Positions 1 through 10,765 are shown, numbered from the stretch's first letter. The stretch: DNA of 64,000 nt from Planctomycetia bacterium (GCA_015075005.1 JABTVC010000001.1:496001-560000); one strand, 5' to 3'. Made by a program: numbers and translations. Notes: generated by a model not told the origin, from the sequence alone.

Positions 1-1109
1 AGTGCAATAATAGCCCATGAAGTATCCCAGACAGGCGATACGCAAGGCTGCAAATAAAGCTTATCGCCATCATAAATAATCAGATTTTCTATTTCTCTCA
101 GCTGATTTACCATTGCCGGATGATCATCAGGATAGCCAAGACATTTCATGGCAAAGATCGAATTGACAATTCCCGGCCATATAGCCCCTAAACCACCGGA
201 TTTCTCCATATGGTACAACATCCATTTTTCTGCCTTGCGGAGGGCCATCTTCCTGATAAATTTAATGGGCTGCTGTTCATACCGTCTGAAAATGCTATCC
301 GCATCGATAAAGAAGTTACGCCAACACAATCCCTCCTGGTCACGCTTGATACGGTAAACCACCTTATCACGCGGTATCAGATAGAGTTCCTTGAGTAAGT
401 CATCGCCTACTGAAACATGCGGTTTTGCTATAGCGATGGACAGGGCACACGATACATCTTGACCAATAGGACATCTCATAAATGCTAAAATAAAACCGGC
501 GGAACAGGATCATTTCAGCCGGAACTGCGGGCACAGCTTACAATCAACCTGCCCAACATGGCAAGGTAAATCTTTGTAAAACAGTTGGCCTTCATGATGC
601 CTCCCATGCCGAGGATGCATTTTCTGGCCTTCGCATAAAGGCCCGTCTCAGAGTATCCCTAATTTTAAAGCGAAATACGCCTTTACAGAAGCGCTGATTT
701 CACTTGGTCCTCCATAATAAATATTCCATCCACCGTCAGAGAGTTGCTGTGCACGGATCAAATTCGCAGCCATCCGCTGTTTTTCTGAATCTATATTTCC
801 AAGAAAATGCATTACCATAATATAGTCCGATGTTATGGTTGTGTCTGCCTCTAACATGCCTACCCAATGTCCATCAGGCAGGTTCTGATTCCTGAGAAGA
901 TAGTGCCTCGCCCTCTGTATTGTGACGTCCAGGGGATTTTTCGCAGACAATGGAGTATAGAGACTTGCGCTTACCGGTGTGCTTTCAAATCGTAATTCAT
1001 GTTCGGATAATTCAGGAACAGGATGTTTACCATTTCCGTTTCCGTTTCCATTGAATTTATAGATACTCGTTTCCAGTCGTTCAAAAAAGTTCAATAAAAA
1101 GTTTCTCAT
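1..1109 (-). pseudogene. shc: Squalene-hopene cyclase, N-terminal half, frameshifted and cut by window edge
   Basis: Cyclises squalene to hopene/hopanol at the membrane, the hopanoid pathway. The first 150 or so codons (start ATG at 1109, preceded by GGAGGAG) carry the SHC N-terminal pattern with QNLPDGHWVG and QLSDGGWNIYYGG (QW-type motifs). The frame breaks near 650, and the protein resumes as YAKARKCILGMGG and ANCFTKIYLAMLG. It breaks again near 545 and 440, then resumes as KELYLIPRDKVVYRIKRDQ, KSGGLGAIWPG and CVSPVWDTSWA, all typical of the family middle region. The catalytic DXDD region would lie beyond base 1 and is not visible. At least three indels are needed to restore the frame, so this is either a pseudogene or poor sequence. 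The GNGNGNG run near residue 30 is odd but lies in the variable N-terminus. Confidence 0.85.
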
Positions 1110-1319
1110 TAGTAAACACTCCTCCACCCAACACTCACAGTATCACTATTATTGGCATATTTAAGTAGACAATCACGCTAGGTTACGCAAACAATCAGGA
1201 CACAAAATAACAAATTTAGAAATCAATTTCAAGGAAAACTTGTCTTATTGTTAACTTTTGTGATAGGGAATTGCCTGTGTGTAGAAGATTGTGATGAAAG
1301 AAGTACTCTTTTTACGACA

Positions 1320-2546
1320 TCAGCGAGGTAACAGTAATGCGTCTCGTAGTACCTGTATCGTGTGGGTGCATTTAACTGCAGAACCCTGTGCTGCAAGGAG
1401 GTCTTCAATTTGCAGCCGGCATCCGGGGCAACCCGTTGCCACAACATCCGCACCGCTTTTCTCTATGGCCTTTGTCTTGTACTCACCGATCTTCCTGGCG
1501 AGGTCATAGTGCAACAAGTTAAACACCCCACCACCACCGCAGCATCGCTCCGGGTTTTCCATCTCCTGGAAGCCGGAAGAACGTCTCAAAATATCCCTGG
1601 GCTGTTTCGAGATGTTTTGTCCCCAATAGAGATGACAAGGATCATGATAGGTAATTTTTGTATTCAGCGACTTTGCCTCGTAGGTACAATATTTTTCAAT
1701 AAACTCAGAGATATCATATAATTTATTGGTGAATTTTAGACAACGCTCTCCCAGAATGCGCGGGTAATCCCTTTTCAGGGTTCTTCCGCAGGTGGCACAT
1801 GCATTGATAATAAAATCGACGTTGGCCTTCTCAAATACCTCCACGTTTGTTTCCGCCAATTTTCGGGCTGTTTTGATATCTCCTAATGATCGTGCAGGGA
1901 TGCCACAGCACAACTGCCCCTGAGGGACAACAACCTCTATCTCAAAATGGTTTAATACCTCAATTACTGCATCAGCAATATCGGTATAGATGTAATTGAT
2001 GAGACAACCCACGTAAAATCCCACTTTCATTTTAGGAGATTTTATCTTTCTCGTGTTTCGATATTTTTTTAGTACAGACTCCTTTGCCAAAGGAGGAATC
2101 CACCTGCCACCCATAAACATGAAAGGCAGATGTCGCATGGTGCCGTGACGTTTCAATGGAACTACGCGTTGAAAGATACTCGCAGTTTTTAAAAGCAGGT
2201 TAAAGAGCCACCTTCTGGTCAAAAACAGCCGGAATACGATCCGCGGTATCAGCCATATGCCGATGTGGTTTGCCAGATCATCAAGCATGGCTTGAATAAT
2301 GAAATCGTAATCAACGCCCGATGGACAGACATGAGAGCAGCGGAGACATTTCTTGCAGGAGAGAAGATACTCTCTTAGGCGTTCCGTGTGGATAATCTCG
2401 CCGCTTCGTAACGCATCGGCAAGACTTATGCGTCCGCGTGCCACCATGGATTCATTGCCGGTCTCGATAAACACGGGACAGATTGAGCGGCATTTACCGC
2501 ATTTGGCGCACTTATTAATTTCAGTTTCCCACTCCGTAGTAAGCAT
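1320..2546 (-). CDS. GlcF-like (Fe-S)-binding protein with two CCG domains
   Basis: 408 residues. It looks like the electron-transfer subunit of a glycolate/lactate-oxidase type or heterodisulfide-reductase-like complex in the cytoplasm. The N-terminus has two ferredoxin-type [4Fe-4S] motifs, CAKCGKCRSICP and CKKCLRCSHVCP. Two cysteine-rich CCG domains follow (about residues 170-270 and 295-395), visible as GQLCCGIPARS with CATCGR, and PERCCGGGG with CPGCRLQIE. Length and layout fit the GlcF/LldF-HdrD family (about 400-430 residues). No flavin-binding partner (GlcD) is adjacent. It points the same way as the shc fragment but is 211 bases upstream of it, so co-transcription is uncertain. The exact substrate is not deducible. 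The frame is intact. Confidence 0.85.
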   Translation of the reverse strand: MLTTEWETEINKCAKCGKCRSICPVFIETGNESMVARGRISLADALRSGEIIHTERLREYLLSCKKCLRCSHVCPSGVDYDFIIQAMLDDLANHIGIWLIPRIVFRLFLTRRWLFNLLLKTASIFQRVVPLKRHGTMRHLPFMFMGGRWIPPLAKESVLKKYRNTRKIKSPKMKVGFYVGCLINYIYTDIADAVIEVLNHFEIEVVVPQGQLCCGIPARSLGDIKTARKLAETNVEVFEKANVDFIINACATCGRTLKRDYPRILGERCLKFTNKLYDISEFIEKYCTYEAKSLNTKITYHDPCHLYWGQNISKQPRDILRRSSGFQEMENPERCCGGGGVFNLLHYDLARKIGEYKTKAIEKSGADVVATGCPGCRLQIEDLLAAQGSAVKCTHTIQVLRDALLLPR

Positions 2547-2625
2547 GTACTTTTTCCCATTACCGTGGTTTCATTGTTAAAAGTTTTTTACTTGTTATTA
2601 AAAACAATTATAATAAAGAATACAT

Positions 2626-2657
2626 AAAAAGGGGAGCCCAAAAGCCTCCCCTTTTTT
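2626..2657. terminator. Bidirectional intrinsic terminator
   Basis: AAAAAGGGGAG and CTCCCCTTTTT form an 11-base-pair stem around a short loop, with A-tracts and T-tracts on both sides. It can end transcripts from either strand and lies just downstream of a small minus-strand open segment ending at 2666. Confidence 0.8.
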
Positions 2658-2665
2658 ACTTTTAT

Positions 2666-2764
2666 TTACCGATGCCTCTTTTTCCCATGGTTGTTATAAT
2701 TATCATCGTCATCATCATCGTGGTCATCCTTATCCTTTCCTTTCACCGTATCGCTTCCTTCAAA
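2666..2764 (-). pseudogene. C-terminal remnant of an Asp/His-rich small protein
   Basis: A minus-strand open segment of about 33 codons, KGKDKDDHDDDDDDNYNNHG followed by a basic end and a TAA at 2666, directly before the terminator. No start codon is in frame. A TGA at 2765-2767 precedes it, and another frame just upstream reads RRGFTVTGELGDSV, so a frameshift may separate the two parts. The upstream end runs into the mutL leader, so the gene is truncated or very small. Function is unknown. The acidic His/Asp run could bind metal ions, but that is inference only. Confidence 0.3.
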
Positions 2765-2912
2765 TCAGACACTATCCCCTAATTCGCCAGTAACCGTAAA
2801 TCCCCTCTTCTCCCTATCGTCTTTTTTCCCAACTAAATTTAGTATGATTTCAAGAACTTACGTGATATTATTGAAACGAAAGAATTGGCAATTATTTTTC
2901 AGGGAATGCAAG

Positions 2913-4822
2913 ATGTCACACATTAAGATTCTTCCTACAACTGTTATTAATAAAATTGCTGCCGGCGAAATAATTGACCGTCCAGCAGCCGTAGTAAAAG
3001 AATTGATTGAAAATTCAATCGATGCCAGGGCATCAAGGATTAGCACCTATTTGGAGGATGGGGGGCGAAAATTGATACGGATATCGGATGATGGCATGGG
3101 CATGGACGCGGAAGATCTTGCGCTTGCGTTTCAAAGCCATGCCACCAGCAAACTTCATAACGCAGACGATCTGTTTGCAATCCATACGCTTGGTTTTCGA
3201 GGAGAAGCATTGCCCAGCATTGGCGCCGTTTCGCACGCCAGCATAATCTCCAGGACACGGGGACAATACAGGAACAGAGATAGAGATTGACGGAGGAGTT
3301 TTAGGCCAAACCAAGGAGTGTGGTGCGCCGGAAGGCACGCAAATTGAAGTACGCGATCTGTTTTTTAATGTCCCCGTACGTAAGAAATTTTTACGGGCAA
3401 TACCCACAGAAATGGCTTACATTTCCGACGTACTCACGAGGTTCGCGCTCTCTATCCAGGCATTCATTTTACCTTATGCATAACAACAGGACAGTGTTTA
3501 ACCTTCCGCCCGTTCAGGATATGGCAGAACGAATTGCAACATTTTTGGCGAAGAATGAGAAAGCATCTCATCCCCGTGTTTCTTCGGGAGGAGATGTTCG
3601 CCCTTTCGGGATATATTGCCCCACCCTTTTTTGACAAAGCCAATGCGAGGATGCAGTTTATTTTTTTAAATGGGCGATACATCAAGGACAGCGCCATCTT
3701 TCGCGCCATTTACGAATCCTATCACGGGAAATTAATGCACAAAAGGTACCCCATTGTGTTTTTATTTTTACAGGTAGAACCGTCTGAGGTAGATGTGAAT
3801 GTCCACCGACAAAGACCGAGGTACGTTTCCGGAATACCACTGCAATCTATAATTATGTCCTTTCCGCGGTAAAGATGGCCTGAATAAAACAACGCCGAAA
3901 GCTGTACGTGCGCCGTCTTTCATCCAGAGATCAGAAAGAACCGACGCAGACGGAAGAGATTGACTTTGTTAAGAAATCTTTATGGGAACAGTTTTCTTTC
4001 GGAAAAGCAGGTGAAACAAAAGACGCTCAGGCTGATGTGGATTTGCCCCTCCCGGCCGCCGAAGGCAAGCCTGATAATTTTACCTCTTTTAACAAAGAGA
4101 ATATTCCCATCGCTGTTTCAGGAAATGGCAGTGAAGGGGGATTTGGAGAATTTTCAGATGTAAAAATAGCTGGGGCAGACAGCACTACTCAAACACGCGA
4201 CATTCATGATAGGAAAGAACATACCTCTCCGGCGGAAGTGATTACGAGAAAGAAGCCGTGTCTTCAAATTCACAACACTTTCATCGTTGAAGAAACAGAC
4301 GATGGGTTAAACATTATAGACCAACACGCACTGCATGAAATAATTTTATATCATGAAATAGAAAGAAATATCCATGCGTCCAAAACAGTCCGGCAGCGGC
4401 TGTTAATGCCTGAATTGGTAGAGTTGGGTCCAAAGGATTTTTTTAACATTATTAGCTTAAAGGATCATCTCGGGGAGTTGGGGGTGGAGATTGAGGAATT
4501 TGGGCAATGTACCATAGTAATTCGTTCCTTTCCTCAGGTACTAAGACATCTCCGTGGCAAAGAATTTATAGAAAGCTTATTGGCTGAGTTGGGCAATGAG
4601 GATTATCTCAAAGGAAAAGACAAGATTTTTAACAAATTAATAAGCGTCATGGCGTGCAAAGGCGCCATTAAGGCCGGACAAAGATTAGAACCTCAAGAGA
4701 TAGAAGAGCTTTTGAAAATAAAAAAAACCCTGAATGCATACACAAACAATTGTCCGCATGGGAGACCCACGACCCTGTTTTTTTCTCTCGACGAGCTGCA
4801 AAGACAATTTAAGAGAAAATAA
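2913..4822 (+). pseudogene. mutL: DNA mismatch repair protein MutL, several frameshifts
   Basis: MutL is the ATPase/endonuclease that couples MutS mismatch recognition to strand removal. The start is ATG 2913 after CAGGGA. The N-terminal GHKL ATPase motifs are plain: IAAGEIIDRPAAVVKELIEN, DDGMGM, ATSKL and TLGFRGEAL. The frame is lost near 3265 and the protein continues in other frames: GAPEGTQIEVRDLFFNVPVR, then HNNRTVFNLPPVQ, then FLNGRYIKDS and VEPSEVDVNVHR. From about 3908 a clean 304-residue frame covers the linker and the C-terminal dimerisation/endonuclease domain with DQHALHE, MACKGAIKAGQRL and CPHGRPT. At least four indels are needed. The C-terminal motifs mark the endonuclease type of MutL, found in organisms without MutH. 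A real loss of mutL would give a mutator; sequence error is equally possible. Confidence 0.85.
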
Positions 4823-4899
4823 TACGTTTGTTACCTCTTAACTTATCCTATGTTTTGTAATAATAAGTGGTTAAGTCTATACAGCCAATCAAATAACCC

Positions 4900-4940
4900 T
4901 TGACTTTTATTTTTACGAATGATACTATATGTCATAGTAT
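4900..4940 (+). promoter_or_regulatory. Sigma70-like promoter with overlapping palindromic operator
   Basis: TTGACT (4900-4905) and TACTAT (4923-4928) are separated by exactly 17 bases, about 70 bases upstream of queD. An inverted repeat ATACTAT-n5-ATAGTAT (4922-4940) covers the -10 box, the classic place for a repressor to bind. Promoter and operator are read from sequence only. Confidence 0.55.
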
Positions 4941-4997
4941 TTAATTTTCATTTTCTGTAACTACGGTAAAAGTACCACATTTGAGGTGTATAAAGAC

Positions 4998-5362
4998 GTG
5001 TTTGAACTCATCGTTGAAACCGATTTTTCTGCAGCACATAACTTGCGAGAATACAAAGGACAATGCGAAAGACTTCATGGTCATAATTGGAGGTGGAGGT
5101 TATCTTAAAGGCAGAAGAGTTAGATACCCTGGGTATGGTTATGGACTTTAGAGATGTGAAAAGTATCATTGGAGAAATCATCGGCAGATTTGACCATGTT
5201 TATTTAAATGAACTTGCAGATTTTGCCGTGTTAAATCCCACTACAGAAAATCTATCTAAGATACTGTACGATGAATTAAAGAAAACTTTACCACCCGTGG
5301 TTAAGGTGGAAAAGGTTACTACCTGGGAATCTGACCGTTGTGGGGCAGCATATTTCGAATAA
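4998..5362 (+). pseudogene. queD: 6-carboxy-tetrahydropterin synthase (QueD/PTPS family), one frameshift
   Basis: Converts dihydroneopterin triphosphate to 6-carboxytetrahydropterin, the second step of queuosine precursor synthesis. The start is probably GTG 4998 after GAGGTG. The N-terminus FSAAHNLREYKGQCERLHGH contains the Zn-binding histidines and the catalytic cysteine of the family. The frame breaks at about 5085, where one G appears to be missing in a GGAGG-rich stretch, and continues as VEVILKAEELDTLGMVMDFR to the stop at 5362. The C-terminal part (LNELADFAVLNPTTENLSK, then VTTWESDRCGAAYFE) also matches. Total restored length of about 121 residues is normal. It is likely the first gene of a unit with the following hps-rraA fusion, from the promoter at 4900. 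Confidence 0.85.
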
Positions 5363-5391
5363 CAGCTCTTTTTCAATTTGAGTGTAATCGT

Positions 5392-6677
5392 ATGTCGGTA
5401 ATATTGCAAGTAGCCCTTGATTTTGTTGATCTTCACAGGGCAATCAAAGTTGCCGAAGAGGCGATCGAGGGGGGAGTGGATTGGCTGGAGATTGGCACTC
5501 CACTTATTAAAAGTGAAGGGATGCATGCGATACGACATTTCAGAAAATTGTTTCCCAAGAAAATCCTGATCGCAGACATGAAGACCATGGATGCTGGTCG
5601 TGCAGAAATGGAAATGGCGGCAAAGGCAGGAGCGAACATTGCCGTTGTGATGGCAAATGCCCCTGACTCAACTATCAAGGAGTGTATAGAAGCAGGGAAA
5701 AATTACGGTTTAAAAATTTGCGTCGATTGCATAAATACTACGAAAATTGAAGATCGCGTTGCCGATATAGAAAAATGGGGCGCTGATTATATCGCTGTTC
5801 ATACCGCCATAGACGATCAAATGTATGGAAAGACACCGTTCGATATCCTGCAACGCATTTGCAGCAGGGTCAAGGTACCCATTGCTGTTGCTGGTGGCAT
5901 TAATTCTGAAAATGTAATAGATGCAATAAACGCAGGAGCAAGCATTATTATTGTTGGCGGTTATATCAGTAAATCAAAAAATGCAAGGGCTGCAACAGAA
6001 AGCATGAAAAGCGCCGTCAGCGAGAAACGGCGGATTCCAACAACACTATTTAAGAGGGTAACGCACGAGGGTGTCCGCGAGGCTCTCGAGAAACTTTCTA
6101 CGGCAAATATTTCGGATGGCAATCATCGTGCGCAAGGGATTACAGGGTTATATCCGATATATTCAAATATTAAACTTCTGGGAAATGTGGTTACCGTTAG
6201 GACATATCCTGGTGACTGGGCAAAACCTGTTGAGGCTATAGATATTGCTAAAGAAGGGGATGTGATTGTCGTTGATGCCGGGGGAGTTGGTCCGGCAGTG
6301 TGGGGAGAATTAGCAACCCACAGTGCATTGCAAAAAAAAATACACGGCGCTGTTATTCATGGAGCAATGCGCGATGTTGCAGAGATTAGAAAGTTAAATT
6401 TCTGTCTTTACAAAGACGATAATGCCAAACGCTGGCGAGCCTAAGGGGTTTGGAAATCAACATCCCTATTCATATCTCAGGAATTCAGATCAATCCTGGA
6501 GACTGGATTGTTGGCGATGACGATGGATTAATGGTGCTTCCTCTGTTAAAAGCCGATAGTTGGGTCAATTACGGTATGGATTGTTTGGAAAGAGAAAACC
6601 GGATACGTGAGGAGATAGTATCTGAAAAAAGTTCTTTAGGAAAAGTCATAGATGTGTTAAAATGGGAAAAGCGATGA
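5392..6677 (+). pseudogene. Hexulose-6-phosphate synthase / RraA-like fusion, frameshift near the end
   Basis: Residues 1-210 are a 3-hexulose-6-phosphate synthase domain (orotidine-5'-phosphate decarboxylase superfamily), with LQVALDFVDLHRA, DMKTMDAGRAE and AVAGGINSEN carrying the catalytic Asp/Lys and phosphate-binding parts. From about residue 220 an RraA-like/HMG-aldolase fold follows, with VIVVDAGG and AVIHGAMRD. HPS condenses formaldehyde with ribulose-5-phosphate, or runs in reverse to supply pentose phosphates. The RraA-like part is known fused to HPS in several prokaryotes, but its role there is unclear. ATG 5392 is chosen because homology starts there; the upstream codons overlap queD coordinates. 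The frame breaks near 6402 and 6450. After restoration IMPNAGEPKGFG and IQINPGDWIVGDDDGLMVLP complete the RraA domain to 6677. Confidence 0.8.
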
Positions 6678-6724
6678 TTTGAACTGGAAATGAATATTAC
6701 GGCCGATCGAGGTATATATAACCA

Positions 6725-7222
6725 ATGAAGTGTGAATCTTGCAATAAAAAGCATGCGACAGTGCATTTAACTGAGATCATAGGCTCAACAAAAAAAGAAC
6801 GGCATCTCTGTGATGAATGTGCGCAGGGTGTTAATACGCAACTTGCCAAAATACCTTCACCTACCGAAATACTAACAAGTCTTATTAACCAGGTAGCGCC
6901 AGAAATCAGCGAGATGTCAAAAATTGTTTGTCCTGTATGTGGATTATCCTACTTAGAATTCCGGTCCAACGGCCGGTTGGGTTGCCCGATGGATTATACG
7001 ATTTTCAGAAAGGGCTTAGTCCCGCTACTAGAAAAGATGCACGGGAGCACCCAGCATGTGGGAAAGGTGCCGTCAAAAGCGGGTAAAGAATTGATTAAAA
7101 AAAGTGAGCTTATGCAGTTGCGGAATGAACTGAATAAGGCCGTCGAAAAAGAGGATTACGAAAAGGCGGCAGAACTGAGGGACAGGATTTATGACCTTTC
7201 AGGTGATACCAATGAAGATTAG
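6725..7222 (+). CDS. mcsA: McsA, activator of protein-arginine kinase
   Basis: 165 residues. In Firmicutes McsA binds and activates the arginine kinase McsB, which tags damaged proteins and repressors for ClpCP. Four CXXC zinc knots are visible: CESC, CDEC and CPVC, with a variant pair CGLSY and GCPMDY. They are followed by a C-terminal UVR motif (LNKAVEKEDYEKAAELRDRI) that contacts ClpC. Length is as in the family. It overlaps mcsB by 11 bases, so the two are translationally coupled. No ctsR precedes it. Confidence 0.93.
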   Translation: MKCESCNKKHATVHLTEIIGSTKKERHLCDECAQGVNTQLAKIPSPTEILTSLINQVAPEISEMSKIVCPVCGLSYLEFRSNGRLGCPMDYTIFRKGLVPLLEKMHGSTQHVGKVPSKAGKELIKKSELMQLRNELNKAVEKEDYEKAAELRDRIYDLSGDTNED

Positions 7223-8264
7223 CGATCTGGCTAATAATACCGGTGAATGGCTGAGAGGAACAGGGGCAGAGTCAGACATTGTTATCAGCAGCAGGATTCG
7301 TCTTGCGAGAAATGTAGCAAGATTTCCTTTTCTTTCAAGGACTAATATAAAACAAAAAAAGGAACTTGAAGAAATTGTAAGAAATAAAATCAAAGAAGCC
7401 GAGATTACTTCAGATATTCATTATATAAATCTTGCCGACATTGACCCCATAGAGAGACTTTTTCTGGTAGAACGACATCTCATTAGCAGGGAACATGCAG
7501 GTGGAGAGGGAGAAAGAGGTGTAGCATTCGGGAAATCAGAGACCATAAGCCTGATGGTTAACGAAGAAGATCACTTAAGGATACAGGTAATTCGCTCTGG
7601 GTTCGAATTAAAAGAGGCATGGAAGACAATTGACGGTGTCGATAACAAGTTGGAGAAAAAGTTGACATATGCCTACTCTTCCCGCTTTGGTTATTTGACT
7701 GCCTGTCCCACCAATGTTGGCACAGGGATGAGGGCATCAGTTATGTTGCATCTTCCTGCATTGGGGATGACGCACCATATTGAAAAGGTATTTAACGCAG
7801 TTATGAAACTTGGCTTGGTGGTTAGGGGTTTATATGGTGAGGGGACTCAGGTCTCCGGAGATTTGTATCAGATATCAAATCAGTTCACCCTCGGCAAGTC
7901 TGAGCAGGAAATTATTGAAATTATAGAGAGTGTGATTCCCAGGATTACGAGTTATGAGAGGATGGCGCGAAAGGCATTAATTGCTGAAAGCAGAGAACAA
8001 TTAGAGGACCGTATATGGCGGTCTTATGGTATGCTTAAGGTTGCCCGGATGATTTCTTCGGAGGAGATTATGCATCTGTTGTCTCAGGTGCGCATGGGAG
8101 TCAATTTGGGAATAATTAATACTATTGAAATAAAAACCTTAAATGAGCTTTTCATTCTTACCTTACCGGGGCACTTACAAAAGCTAGAAGGGCGCGAACT
8201 TAATGCTCAGCAAAGAAATATAATTCGCGCAGCGTATGTAAGAAAACGCCTGGAAGAGATATAA
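7212..8264 (+). CDS. mcsB: McsB, protein-arginine kinase
   Basis: About 350 residues from ATG 7212, inside the end of mcsA. It phosphorylates arginine side chains as a degradation signal. It belongs to the phosphagen-kinase fold: [15 protein letters not shown] binds ATP phosphates, and [20 protein letters not shown] holds the active-site cysteine loop. The C-terminal segment ([28 protein letters not shown]) includes the region that in Bacillus/Geobacillus McsB binds phosphoarginine. The frame is intact. It is followed after 22 bases by clpC, reproducing the mcsA-mcsB-clpC order of low-GC Gram-positives. Confidence 0.94.
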   Translation: MKISDLANNTGEWLRGTGAESDIVISSRIRLARNVARFPFLSRTNIKQKKELEEIVRNKIKEAEITSDIHYINLADIDPIERLFLVERHLISREHAGGEGERGVAFGKSETISLMVNEEDHLRIQVIRSGFELKEAWKTIDGVDNKLEKKLTYAYSSRFGYLTACPTNVGTGMRASVMLHLPALGMTHHIEKVFNAVMKLGLVVRGLYGEGTQVSGDLYQISNQFTLGKSEQEIIEIIESVIPRITSYERMARKALIAESREQLEDRIWRSYGMLKVARMISSEEIMHLLSQVRMGVNLGIINTIEIKTLNELFILTLPGHLQKLEGRELNAQQRNIIRAAYVRKRLEEI

Positions 8265-8286
8265 CGTTCGAAAGGATAGGTGTGTT

Positions 8287-10765
8287 ATGTTTGATCGTTT
8301 TACAGACCGTGCTCGAAAAGTTATGGCACTTGCACGAGAAGAGGCCAGGCGATTCAATCACGAATATATTGGGACCGAGCATATTTTGCTGGGTTTGGTA
8401 AAAGAAGGCAGCGGGGTTGCCGCCAATGTTTTGCAAAACCTGGACATAGAACTAAAGAAGATACGCCTTGAAGTAGAAAAAATTGTTCAAAGCGGATCGG
8501 ATTTGGTTTCGGTGGGACAACTGCCTTTTACCCCCCGGGTAAAGAAGGTATTGGAATATGCGATGGAAGAGGCAAGGGCATTGGGACATAATTATATCGG
8601 TACTGAACATTTGTTATTGGGGCTGCTCAGGGAACAGGAAGGAGTAGCGGCACAAGTATTGCTCAATCTGGGAGTAAAACTTGAAGATGTGCGGGAGGAG
8701 GTCATAGGCCTCCTGGGTTCTGAGGCAGTTCAAGGCAGTATAAATCAAGAAAAGGAAGAAAAGAAAGGGAAATCGAAAACGCCGGCTTTGGATTCTTTTG
8801 GTCGAGATCTTACTCAGCAGGCCCGTGAACATGAACTCGACCCGGTTATTGGGAGGCAAGGTGTAATTGAACGTGTGATTCAAGTCTTGTGTCGCAGGAC
8901 CAAAAACAACCCTGTGTTGTTAGGTGAGGCAGGAGTCGGGAAAACAGCCATTGTTGAAGGCCTTGCGCAGGCAGTGGTGCAGGAAATATTCCGAACTTTT
9001 AAGAGATCGCAGGATTGTTGCCTTAGACCTTGCAATGATGGTAGCTGGCACGAAGTACAGAGGTCAGTTTGAAGAGCGTATTAAGGCCGTAATGTCCGAA
9101 GTAAAGAGAGCAAAAAATATTATTCTGTTTATTGATGAATTGCACACCTTGGTGGGGGCTGGCGGAGCAGAAGGAGCCATCGATGCGTCCTATGTATTAA
9201 AACCAGCACTTTCACGGGGTGAAATACAATGTATTGGCGCTACCACATTGGATGAATATAGAAAATATATTGAAAAAGACGGTGCCCTTGAAAGAAGGTT
9301 CCAGACAATTATTGTCGAACCACCTTCAAAGGAAGAGACTGTTGAAATATTAAAAGGGCTTCGGGACCGATATGAAGCCCACCATAAGGTACAAATTACA
9401 GACGACGCATTAGAATCTGCGACCGAGCTATCCATACGGTACATTACGGGAAGATACCTTCCTGACAAGGCAATTGATGTAATTGATGAATCCTGCTCAA
9501 GGGTGCGGCTCAAGGCAACCACACAACCTCCCGACTTAAGGCATATCGAGGAAGAAATCAATAAACTGGAAAAAGACAAAGACGAGTCCGTTGCCATTCA
9601 GGATTTTGAAAGGGCAGCCCGTTTACGAGATAAAGCCGATAAGCTGAAAAAGAAAAAGGAAACTATCGAGAAAGAATGGCGGGAAACACGTGCTGAGATT
9701 GAGGGCGTTGTGAATAGCGAGATAGTTGCCGAGGTTGTTTCTAAAATGACGGGAATTCCTATGACCCGTATTGAATCTGCTGAGGCAAAAAGGTTGCTTC
9801 GTATGGAAGAGGAACTTCATAAAATGGTAGTAAGCCAGGAAGAGGCAACAACGGCAGTTGCCAAAGCAATACGCCGTTCTCGTGCCGGGTTGAAAAACCC
9901 CAACCGTCCGGTGGCGTCTTTCATATTTGTGGGACCATCGGGTGTTGGCAAGACACATCTTGCAAGGTCACTGGCAAAATTTTTGTTTGGGGAAGAAGAT
10001 GCCCTCGTCCAGATCGACATGTCTGAGTACATGGAAAAACATAACATTTCACGATTGATCGGCGCCCCTCCCGGTTATGTCGGCTATGAAGAAGGGGGAC
10101 AGCTAACAGAAAAGATACGCCGTCGTCCTTATGCCGTAGTATTGCTGGATGAAATTGAAAAAGCTCATCCCGATGTATTTAATATGCTATTGCAAATTAT
10201 GGAAGATGGGAAACTCACGGATAGTTTTGGCCGTCACGTAGATTTCCGCAACGTAGTCATCATTATGACTTCAAATATTGGTGCTGATGTTATTAAGAAT
10301 CAGGCATCTTTAGGATTTAAAAAGGCGAGTGATGGACATACCTATGAGATGATGAAAGAGCAACTAAAGAAAGAGGTTGACAAGCATTTCCGTCCAGAGT
10401 TCTTAAATCGGGTGGACAATATTATTGTCTTTAAGCCTTTGAATAAAGATGAGTTAAAGAAAATTATTGAAATTGAATTAAAGGGCGTTAAAAAGAGGCT
10501 GGAGAATTATAACATCACCATTTCACTAACGGATGATGTATTAGATTTCTTAATAGACAAGGGATACAACCAAAATTTTGGGGCACGCCCACTTCGACGG
10601 GCAATTGAAACTTATTTAGAAGACCCTCTTTCTGAGGAAATTCTCCAGGGCAGATTTGAAGGGAAGAAGCATGTGAAGGCAAAGATACAGGATGGCAAAC
10701 TAACCTTTGACGAGATCGTTGAAACTCCGGAGCCTGCGCTGGCTAATGCTGAAAGTAGTCTATAG
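8287..10765 (+). pseudogene. clpC: ClpC, AAA+ unfoldase of ClpCP, one frameshift
   Basis: Hsp100 unfoldase that feeds ClpP. The N-domain is a double Clp repeat with [20 protein letters not shown] and [20 protein letters not shown]. The first AAA module has Walker [14 protein letters not shown] and Walker [20 protein letters not shown]. The middle UVR/coiled-coil region is DFERAARLRDKADKLKKKK. The second AAA module has GPSGVGKTHLARSLA, VLLDEIEKAH and the sensor-2 end GARPLRRAIETYLEDPLSEE. The frame breaks once near 8985, where AQAVVQ should continue as [12 protein letters not shown]; one missing G in CAGGAAAT would explain it. Restored length is about 826 residues, normal. It is the third gene of the mcsA-mcsB-clpC operon and probably intact in the organism. 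Confidence 0.9.

Noticed and set aside
7600..7625. GGGTTCGAATT, like a tRNA T-loop
   Set aside because: Inside the intact mcsB frame and without other tRNA arms. No tRNA was recognised in the window.
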